Source of the DNA: Lysobacteraceae bacterium UBA6001
GTDB lineage: Bacteria; Pseudomonadota; Gammaproteobacteria; Xanthomonadales; Xanthomonadaceae
NCBI GenBank assembly: GCA_002429615.1
Contig: DJAN01000023.1
Coordinates: forward strand, 1 to 43,916
DNA length: 43,916 nt
Reading direction: 5' to 3'
Below the pieces are notes generated by a model. The model searched no databases, was not told the origin of the DNA, and worked only from the letters and a program-made list of their open reading frames with translations. Positions 7,901 to 15,892 of this stretch are shown here, piece by piece (positions within the stretch are counted from its first letter, which is position 1; every line of letters starts with the position of its first letter). Both the position numbers and the translations under genes were made by a program.

Positions 7901-8512
7901 ATGACCGAAGACAACGCATCGCAGAACGACGTACCCGGCCGTGCGACGGCTGGCCGCAACAATCGCCTGAGCGCCGAGGACTGGGCACAGGCCGCGCTGG
8001 ACCTGATCGCCGAGCAGGGTGTCGGCGCGGTGGCGGTGGAGCCGCTGGCCCGCCGGCTTGGGGTGACGAAAGGCAGCTTCTACTGGCATTTCCCCTCGCG
8101 CGATGCGTTGCTGCAGGCGGCACTGGAGCGATGGGAACTGTTCGAGCAGGAGCAGGTGTTCGGCAGCCTGGAGGACGTGACCGATCCGAGCGCGCGGCTG
8201 CGGGCGCTGTTCCAGCTGGTGGCGCATGAGGTCAAGCCGCACGTGATCTACAGCGAGCTGCTCAAGGCGCTGGACCACCCGGCGGTGCGCCCGGTGATCG
8301 ACCGGGTCTCGCAGCGACGCATGGAATATCTGGTGGCTTCGTTCCGCCAGGCGGGCCTGAGCCGGACCGATGCGCAGCATCGCGCGCGGCTGGCGTATGC
8401 GGCGTATGTCGGCTTCCTGCAGCTGTCGCTGCAGCTGCAGCAGCCCAAGCAGGCGCGCGAGGATTTCGAGGCGTATGTCGAGCACGTGATCGCGACGCTG
8501 ATCCCGGTCTGA
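7901..8512 (+). CDS. TetR-family transcriptional regulator
   Basis: A 203-residue regulator with the classic N-terminal TetR helix-turn-helix: AALDLIAEQGVGAVAVEPLARRLGVTKGSFYWHFPSRDALL (about residues 30-70), followed by an all-helical ligand-binding domain. The start at 7901 gives a 22-residue polar leader before the HTH. It diverges from the hydrolase-fadE operon, and the 139-base gap contains an 18-bp palindrome plus a half-site near its own start. The likely job is repression of fatty-acid catabolism relieved by an acyl-CoA-like ligand, by analogy with FadR/PsrA-type TetR proteins; that ligand is inferred. A strong terminator follows the stop. Confidence 0.93.
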   Translation: MTEDNASQNDVPGRATAGRNNRLSAEDWAQAALDLIAEQGVGAVAVEPLARRLGVTKGSFYWHFPSRDALLQAALERWELFEQEQVFGSLEDVTDPSARLRALFQLVAHEVKPHVIYSELLKALDHPAVRPVIDRVSQRRMEYLVASFRQAGLSRTDAQHRARLAYAAYVGFLQLSLQLQQPKQAREDFEAYVEHVIATLIPV

Positions 8513-8535
8513 CGCATCTGCCGGGTGACAGGAAG

Positions 8536-8559
8536 AAGGCGCCGAAAGGCGCCTTTTTT
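8536..8559 (+). terminator. Rho-independent terminator of the tetR gene
   Basis: An AAGGCGCC-GAAA-GGCGCC hairpin with a GAAA tetraloop is followed by six T residues, 23 bases past the tetR stop. This is a textbook intrinsic terminator on the plus strand. Confidence 0.92.
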
Positions 8560-8572
8560 CATGTGCGACGGG

Positions 8573-8604
8573 CAAAAAGAAAGCGGCCCCCTTTCGGGGG
8601 CCGC
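8573..8604 (-). terminator. Rho-independent terminator of the TonB-receptor gene
   Basis: A 9-bp GC stem (GCGGCCCCC / GGGGGCCGC) with a TTTC loop (GAAA on the minus strand) is followed on the minus strand by TTTCTTTTT. It lies just beyond the receptor stop at 8631 and back-to-back with the tetR terminator. Confidence 0.9.
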
Positions 8605-8630
8605 TCCTATCGACATCCTGTCGAAGACGA

Positions 8631-11468
8631 TCAGAAGCGCTGCACGTACTTGGCGTAGATGAAGCGACCGATGTCGAAACCACCGTAGTACGGGAAGTTG
8701 CTGTTCGGCTGCGAGAACATGATCGGACCTTCGTGGCCGAACACGTTGTTGGCGCCGACGGCAATCGTCGCGTTCCACGGCGACTTCCAGCTCAGCTGGA
8801 CGTCGTGGAAGGTGTTCGAACCCGTCCAGCGCACCGGATCCGGCTCGCCGTTCGCGTAGTGGTCAGGATCCGTGCAAGGACGGTTCGTGACGCACGACTC
8901 CTTCATGCCCGAGTAGTAGCGAGCGGTGTAGTTGACGCTGAAGTCACCCAGCGACCAGTCGATACCCACGTTCGAACGCACGCGGAAGTAACCCGCATCG
9001 CCGACACGGCCGATCATGATGTCGTTGCCGTCCGAGTCCTGGCCGGCTTCGTCGTACTTGCTGACGTAGCTGGTCTGCCAGTCGATGGAGAACTGACCGA
9101 TGCCGAACTCCGGCAGACGGTACTTCACGCCGAAGTCGTAGCCTTCGGTCTCCAGCTCACCGAGGTTGGCCAGGCCGTAGAACATGGCGCTGATGTGGCC
9201 GTCGGTCGGGTCACGCACGATGCCGTCGCAACGCGAAGCGTTGCCCAGCACGTAGCAGTCACGCAGGATGCGGTCGACGCTGTCGGAGATGATCGCGTCG
9301 GTGATCTTGTAGCTGTACCAGTCCAGCGACAGGTCCAGGCCCTCAACCCACTGCGGGCTCCACACGATACCGGCGGTCTTGCTCTTCGACTTCTCCGGCA
9401 GCAGGTTCGGGTTCGAACCGCTGATGAACTGGTCCGGGGTCTGGCACGGATACGCCGTGCAAGGCACCAGGCCCTGGCCCAGCTGCACGTAACCAGCCGG
9501 CACGCCGGCGGCATTACAGGCAGCGTTGCCGTTCACGCTGTTCGGAGCGCCGATACCGCACGGGTCGACGTACGACTCGAACGAGGAACCGATGCCGCCG
9601 TACAGGTTGTCGATGGTCGGCGCGCGGAAGCCCTCGGCGTAGGTGCCGCGGATCAGCAGGCCGTCGATCGGACGCCACACCAGGCCGAACTTCGAGTTGG
9701 TGGTGTCGCCGAAGTTGTCGTAATCCGAGTAACGGGTCGCGACATTCAGGGTCAGTTCCTTGGCGAACGCCATGTCGGCCAGGATCGGCACGTTCAGTTC
9801 GAGATAGATTTCATCCAGCTCGTACTTGCCTTCGGTCGTGGTCGCGGCCAGGCCGGTGCTCGAGCCCGACTGGTTGAACGCGTCCGGCACGAAGCGGCCC
9901 GATTCCTCGCGGTGTTCGACACCGACCGCCAGGCCCAGGTCACCCGCCGGCAGCGTCACGATCGAACCGGACAGGTTCGCGGTGTAGCTGGTGGTCTTGG
10001 TGCGGCCGGTATCGGTGTAGTACGGGAACAGGAACTTCTGCAGGTCCGGATCCGACAGCGAACCCTGGCCAGCCACGCCGTACGGCAGCAGCGGGTTCCA
10101 CGGGCGGCAGGCGTCCAGGCCGATCGGGTTGGCAGCGGTACCGCACTGCGCGACGCCGTCACCGTTGATGAACGACGGGCCCAGGGCCTGCTCGGTGGCG
10201 ATCAGGCTGGCGTCGCCGTGGCCGGTCTTGGTGATGTCGTTGCGGTTCCACAGCACGCCGACGTCCCAATCCCACGCGTGGTCGGCGATCTGGAACGCGC
10301 CGCTGATGGTCGGGGCGAAGCGCAGGGTCTTCAGGTCGCTGGTGGTGGTGCGCGGCACTTCCCACAGACGACGACGGAAGGCCACATCGGTGCCGACCGG
10401 GTTGAACGCGCTGTCGGCGTCCAGCGGGGTGCCGAACGAACCCGACTGGTACGGGTAGCCGGCGATCTGCTGGTCGGTGATGCGCTGGTTGTACAGCAGG
10501 TCGGCGTTGAACACGATCGAATCGGTCAGATCGTAGTTCGCGTTGACGTAGATCGACTTGCGCTTGATGCCGGTCTGAACGTACATCTCTTCGTTCGAGT
10601 TGGCGTACTCGGCAGCCGTGATCGGGTGGTAGTCAGCGACGTTGGTCGGATCACCGCCCTGGTTCAGGGTGCACCAGGTGGTCGCGCCGCCGGCGCCGCA
10701 GGGGCCCGACCACGAACCGTTCTGGCTGACCGGGCTCCAGCCCGAGCCCGGATAGTTCGGGCCGGCGTTGCCGTAAGCGGAGAAGTCACGATCCTTGGCG
10801 AACACCGGATCCTGGCTGTAGTACTCGGCCGACAGGGTCACGCCACCGCGCTCACCCTGCGAACCGATGGTCAGCCAATACTGTTCGGTATCGCTGTCGC
10901 CTTCGCTGTACTGGCCGAAGTAGGCACCGGCTTCAGCGCCGTCGAAGCGCTTGCGGGTGATGATGTTGACCACGCCGGCGATGGCGTCCGAACCGTAGAT
11001 CGACGAGGCGCCATCCTTCAGGATGTCGATGCGCTCGATCGAGGAGAACGGAATCTGGCCCAGATCCTGGTAGCCGCCGGTGGTGGCACCAGCGCGCTTG
11101 CCGTTGATCAGCACCAGGGTGCGCGGCGCGCCCAGGTTGCGGATGTCGACGTAGTAGCCACCGACGTTTTCGCCGGAAGCCAGCGCGTCAGCGCGCGAGA
11201 TCGCCGGAGAGCCGGCCGAGGTCAGGTTCTGCAGCACGTCGGCGACCGAGGTGAAACCCTGCTTTTCCAGGGTCTGACGGTCGAGCGAGATGATCGGCTG
11301 CTGCGTCTCCATCTCCGAGCCGCGAATACGCGAGCCGGTGACTTCGATGCGATCCAGGTTGGTCGGGCTGCTCGAATCCTGTGCGTAAGCGGCAGTGGCA
11401 GTGCCACCGGCGCCGACGACAAGCGCGAGCACAACTGCATCACGCAGTTTGTTGGACTTGCAATTCAT
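8631..11468 (-). CDS. TonB-dependent outer-membrane receptor
   Basis: A 945-residue TonB-dependent receptor. A signal peptide ends near AYA-QDSS (about residue 29). The TonB-box region LDRIEVTGSRIRGSE follows, then the plug domain, including VLVLINGKR-type and IERIDILKDGASSIYGSDAIAGVVNIITRK segments (about residues 45-170), then the 22-strand barrel to a C-terminal Phe, as expected for BAM-dependent assembly. GAGAGAG precedes the ATG at 11468. The IEVTGSRIR plug type is the expanded Xanthomonad class often linked to carbohydrate or peptide uptake. No substrate-specific enzyme lies adjacent, so the ligand is unknown. A small protein with a similar C-terminus is encoded just upstream on the same strand. 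Confidence 0.96.
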   Translation of the reverse strand: MNCKSNKLRDAVVLALVVGAGGTATAAYAQDSSSPTNLDRIEVTGSRIRGSEMETQQPIISLDRQTLEKQGFTSVADVLQNLTSAGSPAISRADALASGENVGGYYVDIRNLGAPRTLVLINGKRAGATTGGYQDLGQIPFSSIERIDILKDGASSIYGSDAIAGVVNIITRKRFDGAEAGAYFGQYSEGDSDTEQYWLTIGSQGERGGVTLSAEYYSQDPVFAKDRDFSAYGNAGPNYPGSGWSPVSQNGSWSGPCGAGGATTWCTLNQGGDPTNVADYHPITAAEYANSNEEMYVQTGIKRKSIYVNANYDLTDSIVFNADLLYNQRITDQQIAGYPYQSGSFGTPLDADSAFNPVGTDVAFRRRLWEVPRTTTSDLKTLRFAPTISGAFQIADHAWDWDVGVLWNRNDITKTGHGDASLIATEQALGPSFINGDGVAQCGTAANPIGLDACRPWNPLLPYGVAGQGSLSDPDLQKFLFPYYTDTGRTKTTSYTANLSGSIVTLPAGDLGLAVGVEHREESGRFVPDAFNQSGSSTGLAATTTEGKYELDEIYLELNVPILADMAFAKELTLNVATRYSDYDNFGDTTNSKFGLVWRPIDGLLIRGTYAEGFRAPTIDNLYGGIGSSFESYVDPCGIGAPNSVNGNAACNAAGVPAGYVQLGQGLVPCTAYPCQTPDQFISGSNPNLLPEKSKSKTAGIVWSPQWVEGLDLSLDWYSYKITDAIISDSVDRILRDCYVLGNASRCDGIVRDPTDGHISAMFYGLANLGELETEGYDFGVKYRLPEFGIGQFSIDWQTSYVSKYDEAGQDSDGNDIMIGRVGDAGYFRVRSNVGIDWSLGDFSVNYTARYYSGMKESCVTNRPCTDPDHYANGEPDPVRWTGSNTFHDVQLSWKSPWNATIAVGANNVFGHEGPIMFSQPNSNFPYYGGFDIGRFIYAKYVQRF

Positions 11469-11589
11469 TAGCTCTCTCTCCAAGTGAGATCTTGGTCTTG
11501 CCAAGGGTTTGGCCAGCGGAGGTTTCGAAAAAGCGAACCCAAAACCGACAGGCTTGACCCGATGGTAGCCGCGTTCTTTCGAGAATTAA

Positions 11590-11603
11590 AGTCCCGTTAA
11601 CGG
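11590..11603 (-). promoter_or_regulatory. Upstream motif shared with the mini-barrel gene (receptor copy)
   Basis: AGTCCCGTTAA (11590-11600) runs into the perfect palindrome CCGTTAACGG (11594-11603), about 122-135 bases upstream of the receptor start. On the minus strand it reads TTAACGGGACT, and TTAACG could serve as a -35-like element. The same motif with one change lies at 12701-12711 at a similar distance from the small neighbouring gene. Confidence 0.5.
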
Positions 11604-11678
11604 ACGGGGAGAAATACGTGAAATCCCCTTGCACCGATACGTGACTTATGCACCTGACGGGTGCGCCCGCCACAACGC

Positions 11679-11704
11679 AAAACGCCCGCGCGAGGCGGGC
11701 GTTT
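11679..11704 (-). terminator. Rho-independent terminator of the mini-barrel gene
   Basis: AAACGCCCGC and GCGGGCGTTT form a ten-base stem around a short GCGA-type loop, giving a TTTT tract on the minus strand. It starts 29 bases after the stop at 11734, and separates this gene from the receptor. Confidence 0.85.
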
Positions 11705-11733
11705 CTGGGGGAAAACGTAGTGCAATCAGCGCT

Positions 11734-12594
11734 TTACAGGTCCTGCTCGTAGCGGACATACGGCACCGTGCCGTCGCTGTTGCTCTCGTTGTTGGGGGCG
11801 AAAGGATTTTTCCCACGTGTGACGATGTTCTCAGCGCCGACCGTCAACTGACCGCTCCACGGCGTGCGCCAGGTGATGCCCAGGCCGAGGCCCTGCCACT
11901 TCTCCGGCTGGCCCGGCACGTCCACGACGCGGCCGATGATGTTCGCGCTGAAGGCGCCGTAGCCACCGCCCACGCTGAGTGTCTTGCTGTCCCATTCGTC
12001 GGCCAGCGCCGGCGCGGCGTCGGCCAGCGGCACCAGGCGGGCCTTGGCGAACGTGCCGCCGATGGAAACGAAACCTTCGCGGCCGATGTTCTTCTGCCCG
12101 AACACGGTCAGGTCGTTCTGCTCCACGCGCGAGGCGGGCGAACGCACATTGCCGGTCAGCCAGGCGGGCATCGCGTCGCGTCCGGTGCCGGCGGTCAGGC
12201 CGAGCCGGGTGGTGCCCCGGTTGAAGCCCAAGGTGCCCGAAATATGTCGGCTGGCGACGTCGTCTTCGTCATCGCCCAGCGTGGCCAGCATGCAGTGGCT
12301 GGCCAGCCCGCTGATGCTGGTGCCGCGGCTGCTGTTGCACAGCAGGCCGAGCGAGTCGCCGGAAGACAGCCCGAAGGCGGCATCCAGCGAATTGCGGCCG
12401 AAGTGCCAGCGCGCACCGGCCTTCTGTTCGCCGGTCGGCTCCAGGTAGAGCAGGGCTTCGACCTTGCCGCTGCCCTGGTTCCATACCGGGATCACCGCCC
12501 CGCTGTCCTTGCCCGGCAAGGCCTGCGCATGCGCGCCCGTGGCCGCGGCGAACGCGGTCAGCAGGGCAAGCGAGAGGCGGGCAGGGGTATGCAT
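11734..12594 (-). CDS. Secreted mini beta-barrel protein resembling a TonB-receptor C-terminus
   Basis: A 286-residue protein with a clear signal peptide (MHTPARLSLALLTAFAAATG..., cleaved near AHA-QA). It has no plug domain and no TonB box. The body is rich in alternating polar/hydrophobic stretches and Gly, as in outer-membrane strands. The last ~60 residues resemble the neighbouring receptor: WRTPWSGQLTVGAENIV here against WKSPWNATIAVGANNVF there. It ends in Leu rather than the usual terminal Phe. It might be a decayed or specialised receptor fragment that now stands alone; the intact start, signal peptide and own terminator argue for a functional gene. I do not recognise a named family. 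Confidence 0.8.
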   Translation of the reverse strand: MHTPARLSLALLTAFAAATGAHAQALPGKDSGAVIPVWNQGSGKVEALLYLEPTGEQKAGARWHFGRNSLDAAFGLSSGDSLGLLCNSSRGTSISGLASHCMLATLGDDEDDVASRHISGTLGFNRGTTRLGLTAGTGRDAMPAWLTGNVRSPASRVEQNDLTVFGQKNIGREGFVSIGGTFAKARLVPLADAAPALADEWDSKTLSVGGGYGAFSANIIGRVVDVPGQPEKWQGLGLGITWRTPWSGQLTVGAENIVTRGKNPFAPNNESNSDGTVPYVRYEQDL

Positions 12595-12700
12595 GTCGAA
12601 CCGTCAGACCAAAAGGCAGGCGTCTAGTTCCCGTGGAACCAGTCCGGCGATGCTAGGCGGTTTATGATTCTTTAACAAGTCTCCGTCCTCCCCAGAACGT

Positions 12701-12720
12701 AGTCCCGTCAATGCGTGACG
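12701..12720 (-). promoter_or_regulatory. Upstream motif shared with the TonB receptor (mini-barrel copy)
   Basis: AGTCCCGTCAA (12701-12711) differs in one base from the receptor copy and also runs into an inverted repeat (CGTCA...TGACG). It lies 107-126 bases upstream of the start at 12594. On the minus strand TTGACGGGACT contains a TTGACG that resembles a -35 box. Confidence 0.5.
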
Positions 12721-12724
12721 GCTG

Positions 12725-13624
12725 TCACTGCAGCCGCTCAGGTGCCGGCGCAGTGGCCGTCAGCTCGGCGAACAATACGCCGAATTCGGTCAAAGGGAAG
12801 TGATATTCACGGCCGCAGAACTCGCAGCGGATCTCGACCGCGCCGGTCGGCTCAGCGGCGGCGCGGGCTTCTTCCTCGCCCAGCGCGCGGAGCATGGCCT
12901 CGACCCGTTCCCGCGAGCAGGAGCAGGCGAACGCCAGCGGCTTGCCGCCCAGCAGCTCGGGTTGCTCTTCGTGGAACAGGCGATGCAGCAGGGTCTGGCC
13001 GTCGACCTCCAGCAGCTCCGGGGCCGCCAGGGTGTCGAACAGGGCGCTGACCCGGTTCCAGCCGTCCTCGTCGCCGCTGTCGCCCGGCAGCTTCTGTAGC
13101 AGCACGCCGGCGGCCTGCTCGCCATCGGCGGCCAGCAGCAGCCGCGTCGGCAGCTGCTCGGACTGGCGGAAATAGTCCTCGAAGGCTTCGTCCAGCGTGC
13201 CTGCGTCGAGGGCCACCAGGCTCTGGTAGCGCTGCGGCTCGCGCGGGTCCAGGCCGGGATTTTCGATGGTGATGGCCAGCAGCGCGGACTCGCCGAGCGT
13301 GCGCAGGTCGGTCGGAGCGTCGCCGCCGGCCTCGTCCATCTGCACGATGCCGCGCAGCGTGCCGGCCGCGGTGCATTCCGCGAACAGGGTGCGCAGCGCG
13401 CCTTCACCGCCGTTGCGCAGTTGCACCGAGAGGCGCCCGTCCACCTTGGTGTGGCCGGTGAACAGCGCCGCGGCGACGCTGGCTTCGCCGAGCAGGCGCG
13501 CGGCCGCCGGCGGGTATTCCGCCCGTCCGCGGATCTCCTGCCAGGTGGCGCCCAGCTGGACATGGACGCCGCGGACACCAGCGGTCGGGAGCAGGAAACG
13601 GGTCAGTCGGTCTTGTGCGTTCAT
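12725..13624 (-). CDS. hslO: Redox-regulated chaperone Hsp33
   Basis: A 299-residue protein of the Hsp33 family, a cytoplasmic holdase switched on by oxidation. The zinc-binding redox switch is complete: Cys234 and Cys236 (CSCS) and Cys267 and Cys270 (CEFC), the CXC...CXXC spacing of the E. coli protein. The N-terminal substrate-binding domain begins [20 protein letters not shown]. The ATG at 13624 matches the family N-terminus. It diverges from mtgA across 73 bases. Activation is post-translational, through disulfide formation and zinc release; that is known for the family. Confidence 0.97.
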   Translation of the reverse strand: MNAQDRLTRFLLPTAGVRGVHVQLGATWQEIRGRAEYPPAAARLLGEASVAAALFTGHTKVDGRLSVQLRNGGEGALRTLFAECTAAGTLRGIVQMDEAGGDAPTDLRTLGESALLAITIENPGLDPREPQRYQSLVALDAGTLDEAFEDYFRQSEQLPTRLLLAADGEQAAGVLLQKLPGDSGDEDGWNRVSALFDTLAAPELLEVDGQTLLHRLFHEEQPELLGGKPLAFACSCSRERVEAMLRALGEEEARAAAEPTGAVEIRCEFCGREYHFPLTEFGVLFAELTATAPAPERLQ

Positions 13625-13697
13625 CGATGGGGAGCGTAAGCGTGGGCGGCGCCTGTTGCCGGATAATGCAGCAGGCGACCGGATCAGGGGGAATGCA

Positions 13698-14438
13698 GTG
13701 ACGATGGGGGCGGAAGTGGAGATCCACAAGGCGACGACACGGCCGCGCTGGCGGCGCTGGCGCAACTGGCTGCTGGCCGCGCCCTTGCTGTTCGCGGCGG
13801 CCAGCGTGCTGCAGGTGCTGGTGCTGCGCTTCGTGGATCCGCCGTTCACCACCACCATGGCGCTGCGCTACGTGGAAGCGTGGAGCGAGGGAGATTGGGG
13901 TTTCCGCCTGCGTTACCAGTGGCGCGACCTGGACCAGATGGCGTCGAGCGTGCCGATCTCGCTGATTGCCGCCGAAGACCAGCGCTTCCCGCTCCACAGC
14001 GGCTTCGACCTGCAGGCCATCGAAAAGGCGCGCGACCACAATGCGCGCGGTGGGCGCCTGCGTGGCGCCAGCACGATCAGCCAGCAGGTCTCCAAGAACC
14101 TGTTCCTGTGGCAGGGCCGCAGCTGGGTGCGCAAGGGCCTGGAGGCCTGGTACACCGTGCTGATCGAGCTGTTCTGGTCCAAGCAGCGGATCATCGAGGT
14201 CTACGCCAACATCGCCGAATTCGGCGACGGCGTGTATGGGGTGCAGGCCGCATCGCGCCAGTTCTGGGGCAAGGATGCCGCGCGCCTGGCGCCCGGCGAG
14301 GCGGCGCGGCTGGCCGCGGTGCTGCCGGCGCCGCGCCGCTACGACGCGCGCAACCCCGGGCCGTTCGTGCAGCGTCGGGCCAGCTGGATCCAGCGCCAGA
14401 CGCGGCAGCTCGGCGGCCCCGGCTACCTCGCGCCGTAG
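13698..14438 (+). CDS. mtgA: Monofunctional biosynthetic peptidoglycan transglycosylase
   Basis: A 246-residue GT51 glycosyltransferase that polymerises lipid II into glycan strands at the outer face of the inner membrane. One N-terminal membrane helix lies around residues 24-42. The GT51 motifs follow in order: [14 protein letters not shown] with the catalytic Glu, [44 protein letters not shown] (in segments), and [18 protein letters not shown]. There is no penicillin-binding transpeptidase domain. The GTG at 13698 is preferred because AGGGGGA ends five bases upstream; the ATG at 13704 is the alternative. A glycosyltransferase gene follows after 46 bases. Confidence 0.95.
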   Translation: MTMGAEVEIHKATTRPRWRRWRNWLLAAPLLFAAASVLQVLVLRFVDPPFTTTMALRYVEAWSEGDWGFRLRYQWRDLDQMASSVPISLIAAEDQRFPLHSGFDLQAIEKARDHNARGGRLRGASTISQQVSKNLFLWQGRSWVRKGLEAWYTVLIELFWSKQRIIEVYANIAEFGDGVYGVQAASRQFWGKDAARLAPGEAARLAAVLPAPRRYDARNPGPFVQRRASWIQRQTRQLGGPGYLAP

Positions 14439-14484
14439 CAGGCGCGGCTGGTCGCGGCGCGGCCGGCTCCGTACCATCGGGCGC

Positions 14485-15501
14485 ATGTCCGACCTGCTGA
14501 CTGTTGTCGTCGCCGCCTGCAACGAGGCCGAGAGCCTGCCGCGGCTGCATCCGCGCATCCTCGCCGCGCTGGCGCAGGTGCCTGGCCTGCATGGCCGTGT
14601 GCTGTACGTGGACGATGGGAGCAGCGATGGCACCTGGGAGGTGCTGCAGGCGCTGGTCGCCCACGACGCCCGCGTCGGGGCGATTCGTCTGTCGCGCAAC
14701 TTCGGCAAGGAGCTGGCGCTCACCGCCGGCCTGGACCAGGTGACCACCGGCGCGGCGCTGCTGCTGGATGCCGATGGCCAGGATCCGCCGGAGCTGATTC
14801 CGCAGTTCGTGGCGCTGTGGCGGGACGGGTACGACAACGTCTTCGGCACCCGCCGCCTGCGTGCCGGCGAAGGCTGGATCAAGCGCGCGGCGGCTGCGAG
14901 CTTCTATCGGGTGATCGGGCGCCTGTCGCGCACGCCGATCCCGGCCGATACCGGTGATTTCCGCCTGCTGTCGCCGCGCGCGCTGGCGGCACTGCAGCAG
15001 CTGCGCGAACGCCATCGTTTCATGAAGGGATTGTTCGGCTGGGTCGGCTTCCGCCAGGTGGCGCTGCCTTACGACCGCGCGCCGCGCCTGGCCGGGCGCA
15101 GCAAGTTCACGTTCTGGAAACTGTGGAACTTCGCCCTGGAGGGCATCACCAGCTTTTCCACCGCCCCGTTGCGCGTGGCGACCTACCTGGGCCTGTTCAC
15201 CGCGGTGTTCGCGCTCGCCTTCAGCGTCTGGGTGGTGGTGAAGGCCGCGCTGTGGGGCGATCCGGTGGCCGGCTGGCCCACGATGATGGCGGTGATCCTG
15301 TTCCTGGGCGGGGTGCAGCTGATCGCGCTCGGCATGATCGGCGAATACCTGGGCCGCCTGTATGACGAGGCCAAGCTGCGCCCCCTGTATTTCGTCGACA
15401 CGCGCATCGGCGGGACAGGCGTATCCTCCGGCCATCCTTCCAGGCAGGGAGCGGCAAGCCATGTCGACGGTGCGGCAACTGTTGGGGATGAAGAAGGCTG
15501 A
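14485..15501 (+). CDS. GT2 polyprenyl-phosphate glycosyltransferase (DPM1/GtrB-like)
   Basis: A 338-residue membrane glycosyltransferase. The GT-A domain has VVVAACNEAESLP, the VDDGSSDGT motif, the metal-binding LLLDADGQDPPE and the GDFRLLSP segment. Two hydrophobic helices near residues 230-255 and 265-292 end with GEYLGRLYDEAKLRPLYFV, as in GtrB/ArnC/DPM1-type enzymes that move a sugar onto undecaprenyl phosphate. The protein then carries about 27 extra residues rich in Gly, Ala and Ser, which read out of frame through the ribosome-binding site and start of the CBS gene (a 41-base overlap). The sugar is not identifiable. A link with mtgA is positional only. Confidence 0.9.
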   Translation: MSDLLTVVVAACNEAESLPRLHPRILAALAQVPGLHGRVLYVDDGSSDGTWEVLQALVAHDARVGAIRLSRNFGKELALTAGLDQVTTGAALLLDADGQDPPELIPQFVALWRDGYDNVFGTRRLRAGEGWIKRAAAASFYRVIGRLSRTPIPADTGDFRLLSPRALAALQQLRERHRFMKGLFGWVGFRQVALPYDRAPRLAGRSKFTFWKLWNFALEGITSFSTAPLRVATYLGLFTAVFALAFSVWVVVKAALWGDPVAGWPTMMAVILFLGGVQLIALGMIGEYLGRLYDEAKLRPLYFVDTRIGGTGVSSGHPSRQGAASHVDGAATVGDEEG

Positions 15502-15889
15502 GGTCTTCGCGGTCGGCAGCGATGCCGCGGTGATCGACGCGATCCGGCTGATGGCCGACAAGAGCATCGGCGCGGTGCTGGTGATGCAGGGCCAGCGGCT
15601 GGTCGGGATCGTGTCCGAGCGCGACTACGCGCGCAAGGTGGTGCTGCGTGATCGCGCATCCTCCAGCACGCGCGTGGCCGAGATCATGACCACCGAGGTG
15701 GTCACCGTCGATCCGGGCGACAGCCTCGAGCACTGCATGCAGCTGATGACCGAGCGCCGCTTCCGCCACCTGCCGGTGGTGGAGGCGGGCGCGGTCAAGG
15801 GTGTGATCTCGATCGGCGACCTGGTCAAGGCGGTGATCGCCGACCAGCGCAAGGACATCGACCAGCTGCAGCGCTATATCGCCGGCTGA
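15461..15889 (+). CDS. Tandem CBS-domain protein
   Basis: A 142-residue protein consisting of two CBS domains (about residues 12-66 and 78-130). Typical landmarks are AVIDAIRLMADKSIGAVLVM, LVGIVSERDYARKVV, EIMTTEVVTVDPGDSLEHCMQLM and FRHLPVVEAGAVKGVISIGDLVKAVI. Stand-alone CBS pairs bind adenine nucleotides and regulate partner proteins; the partner is unknown here. The start at 15461 has AGGGAG upstream and lies inside the end of the glycosyltransferase gene, so translation may be coupled. Confidence 0.93.
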   Translation: MSTVRQLLGMKKAEVFAVGSDAAVIDAIRLMADKSIGAVLVMQGQRLVGIVSERDYARKVVLRDRASSSTRVAEIMTTEVVTVDPGDSLEHCMQLMTERRFRHLPVVEAGAVKGVISIGDLVKAVIADQRKDIDQLQRYIAG

Positions 15890-15892
15890 GCC

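Noticed and set aside
8733..11471. Long open frame (912 codons) antisense to the TonB receptor
   Set aside because: It mirrors the receptor exactly, has low-complexity composition and no recognisable domain; the receptor has signal peptide, plug and terminator.
11734..12594. Reading the mini-barrel gene as a pseudogene of a TonB receptor
   Set aside because: It has an intact start, signal peptide, continuous frame and its own terminator, and no upstream remnant of a plug domain is seen between it and hslO.
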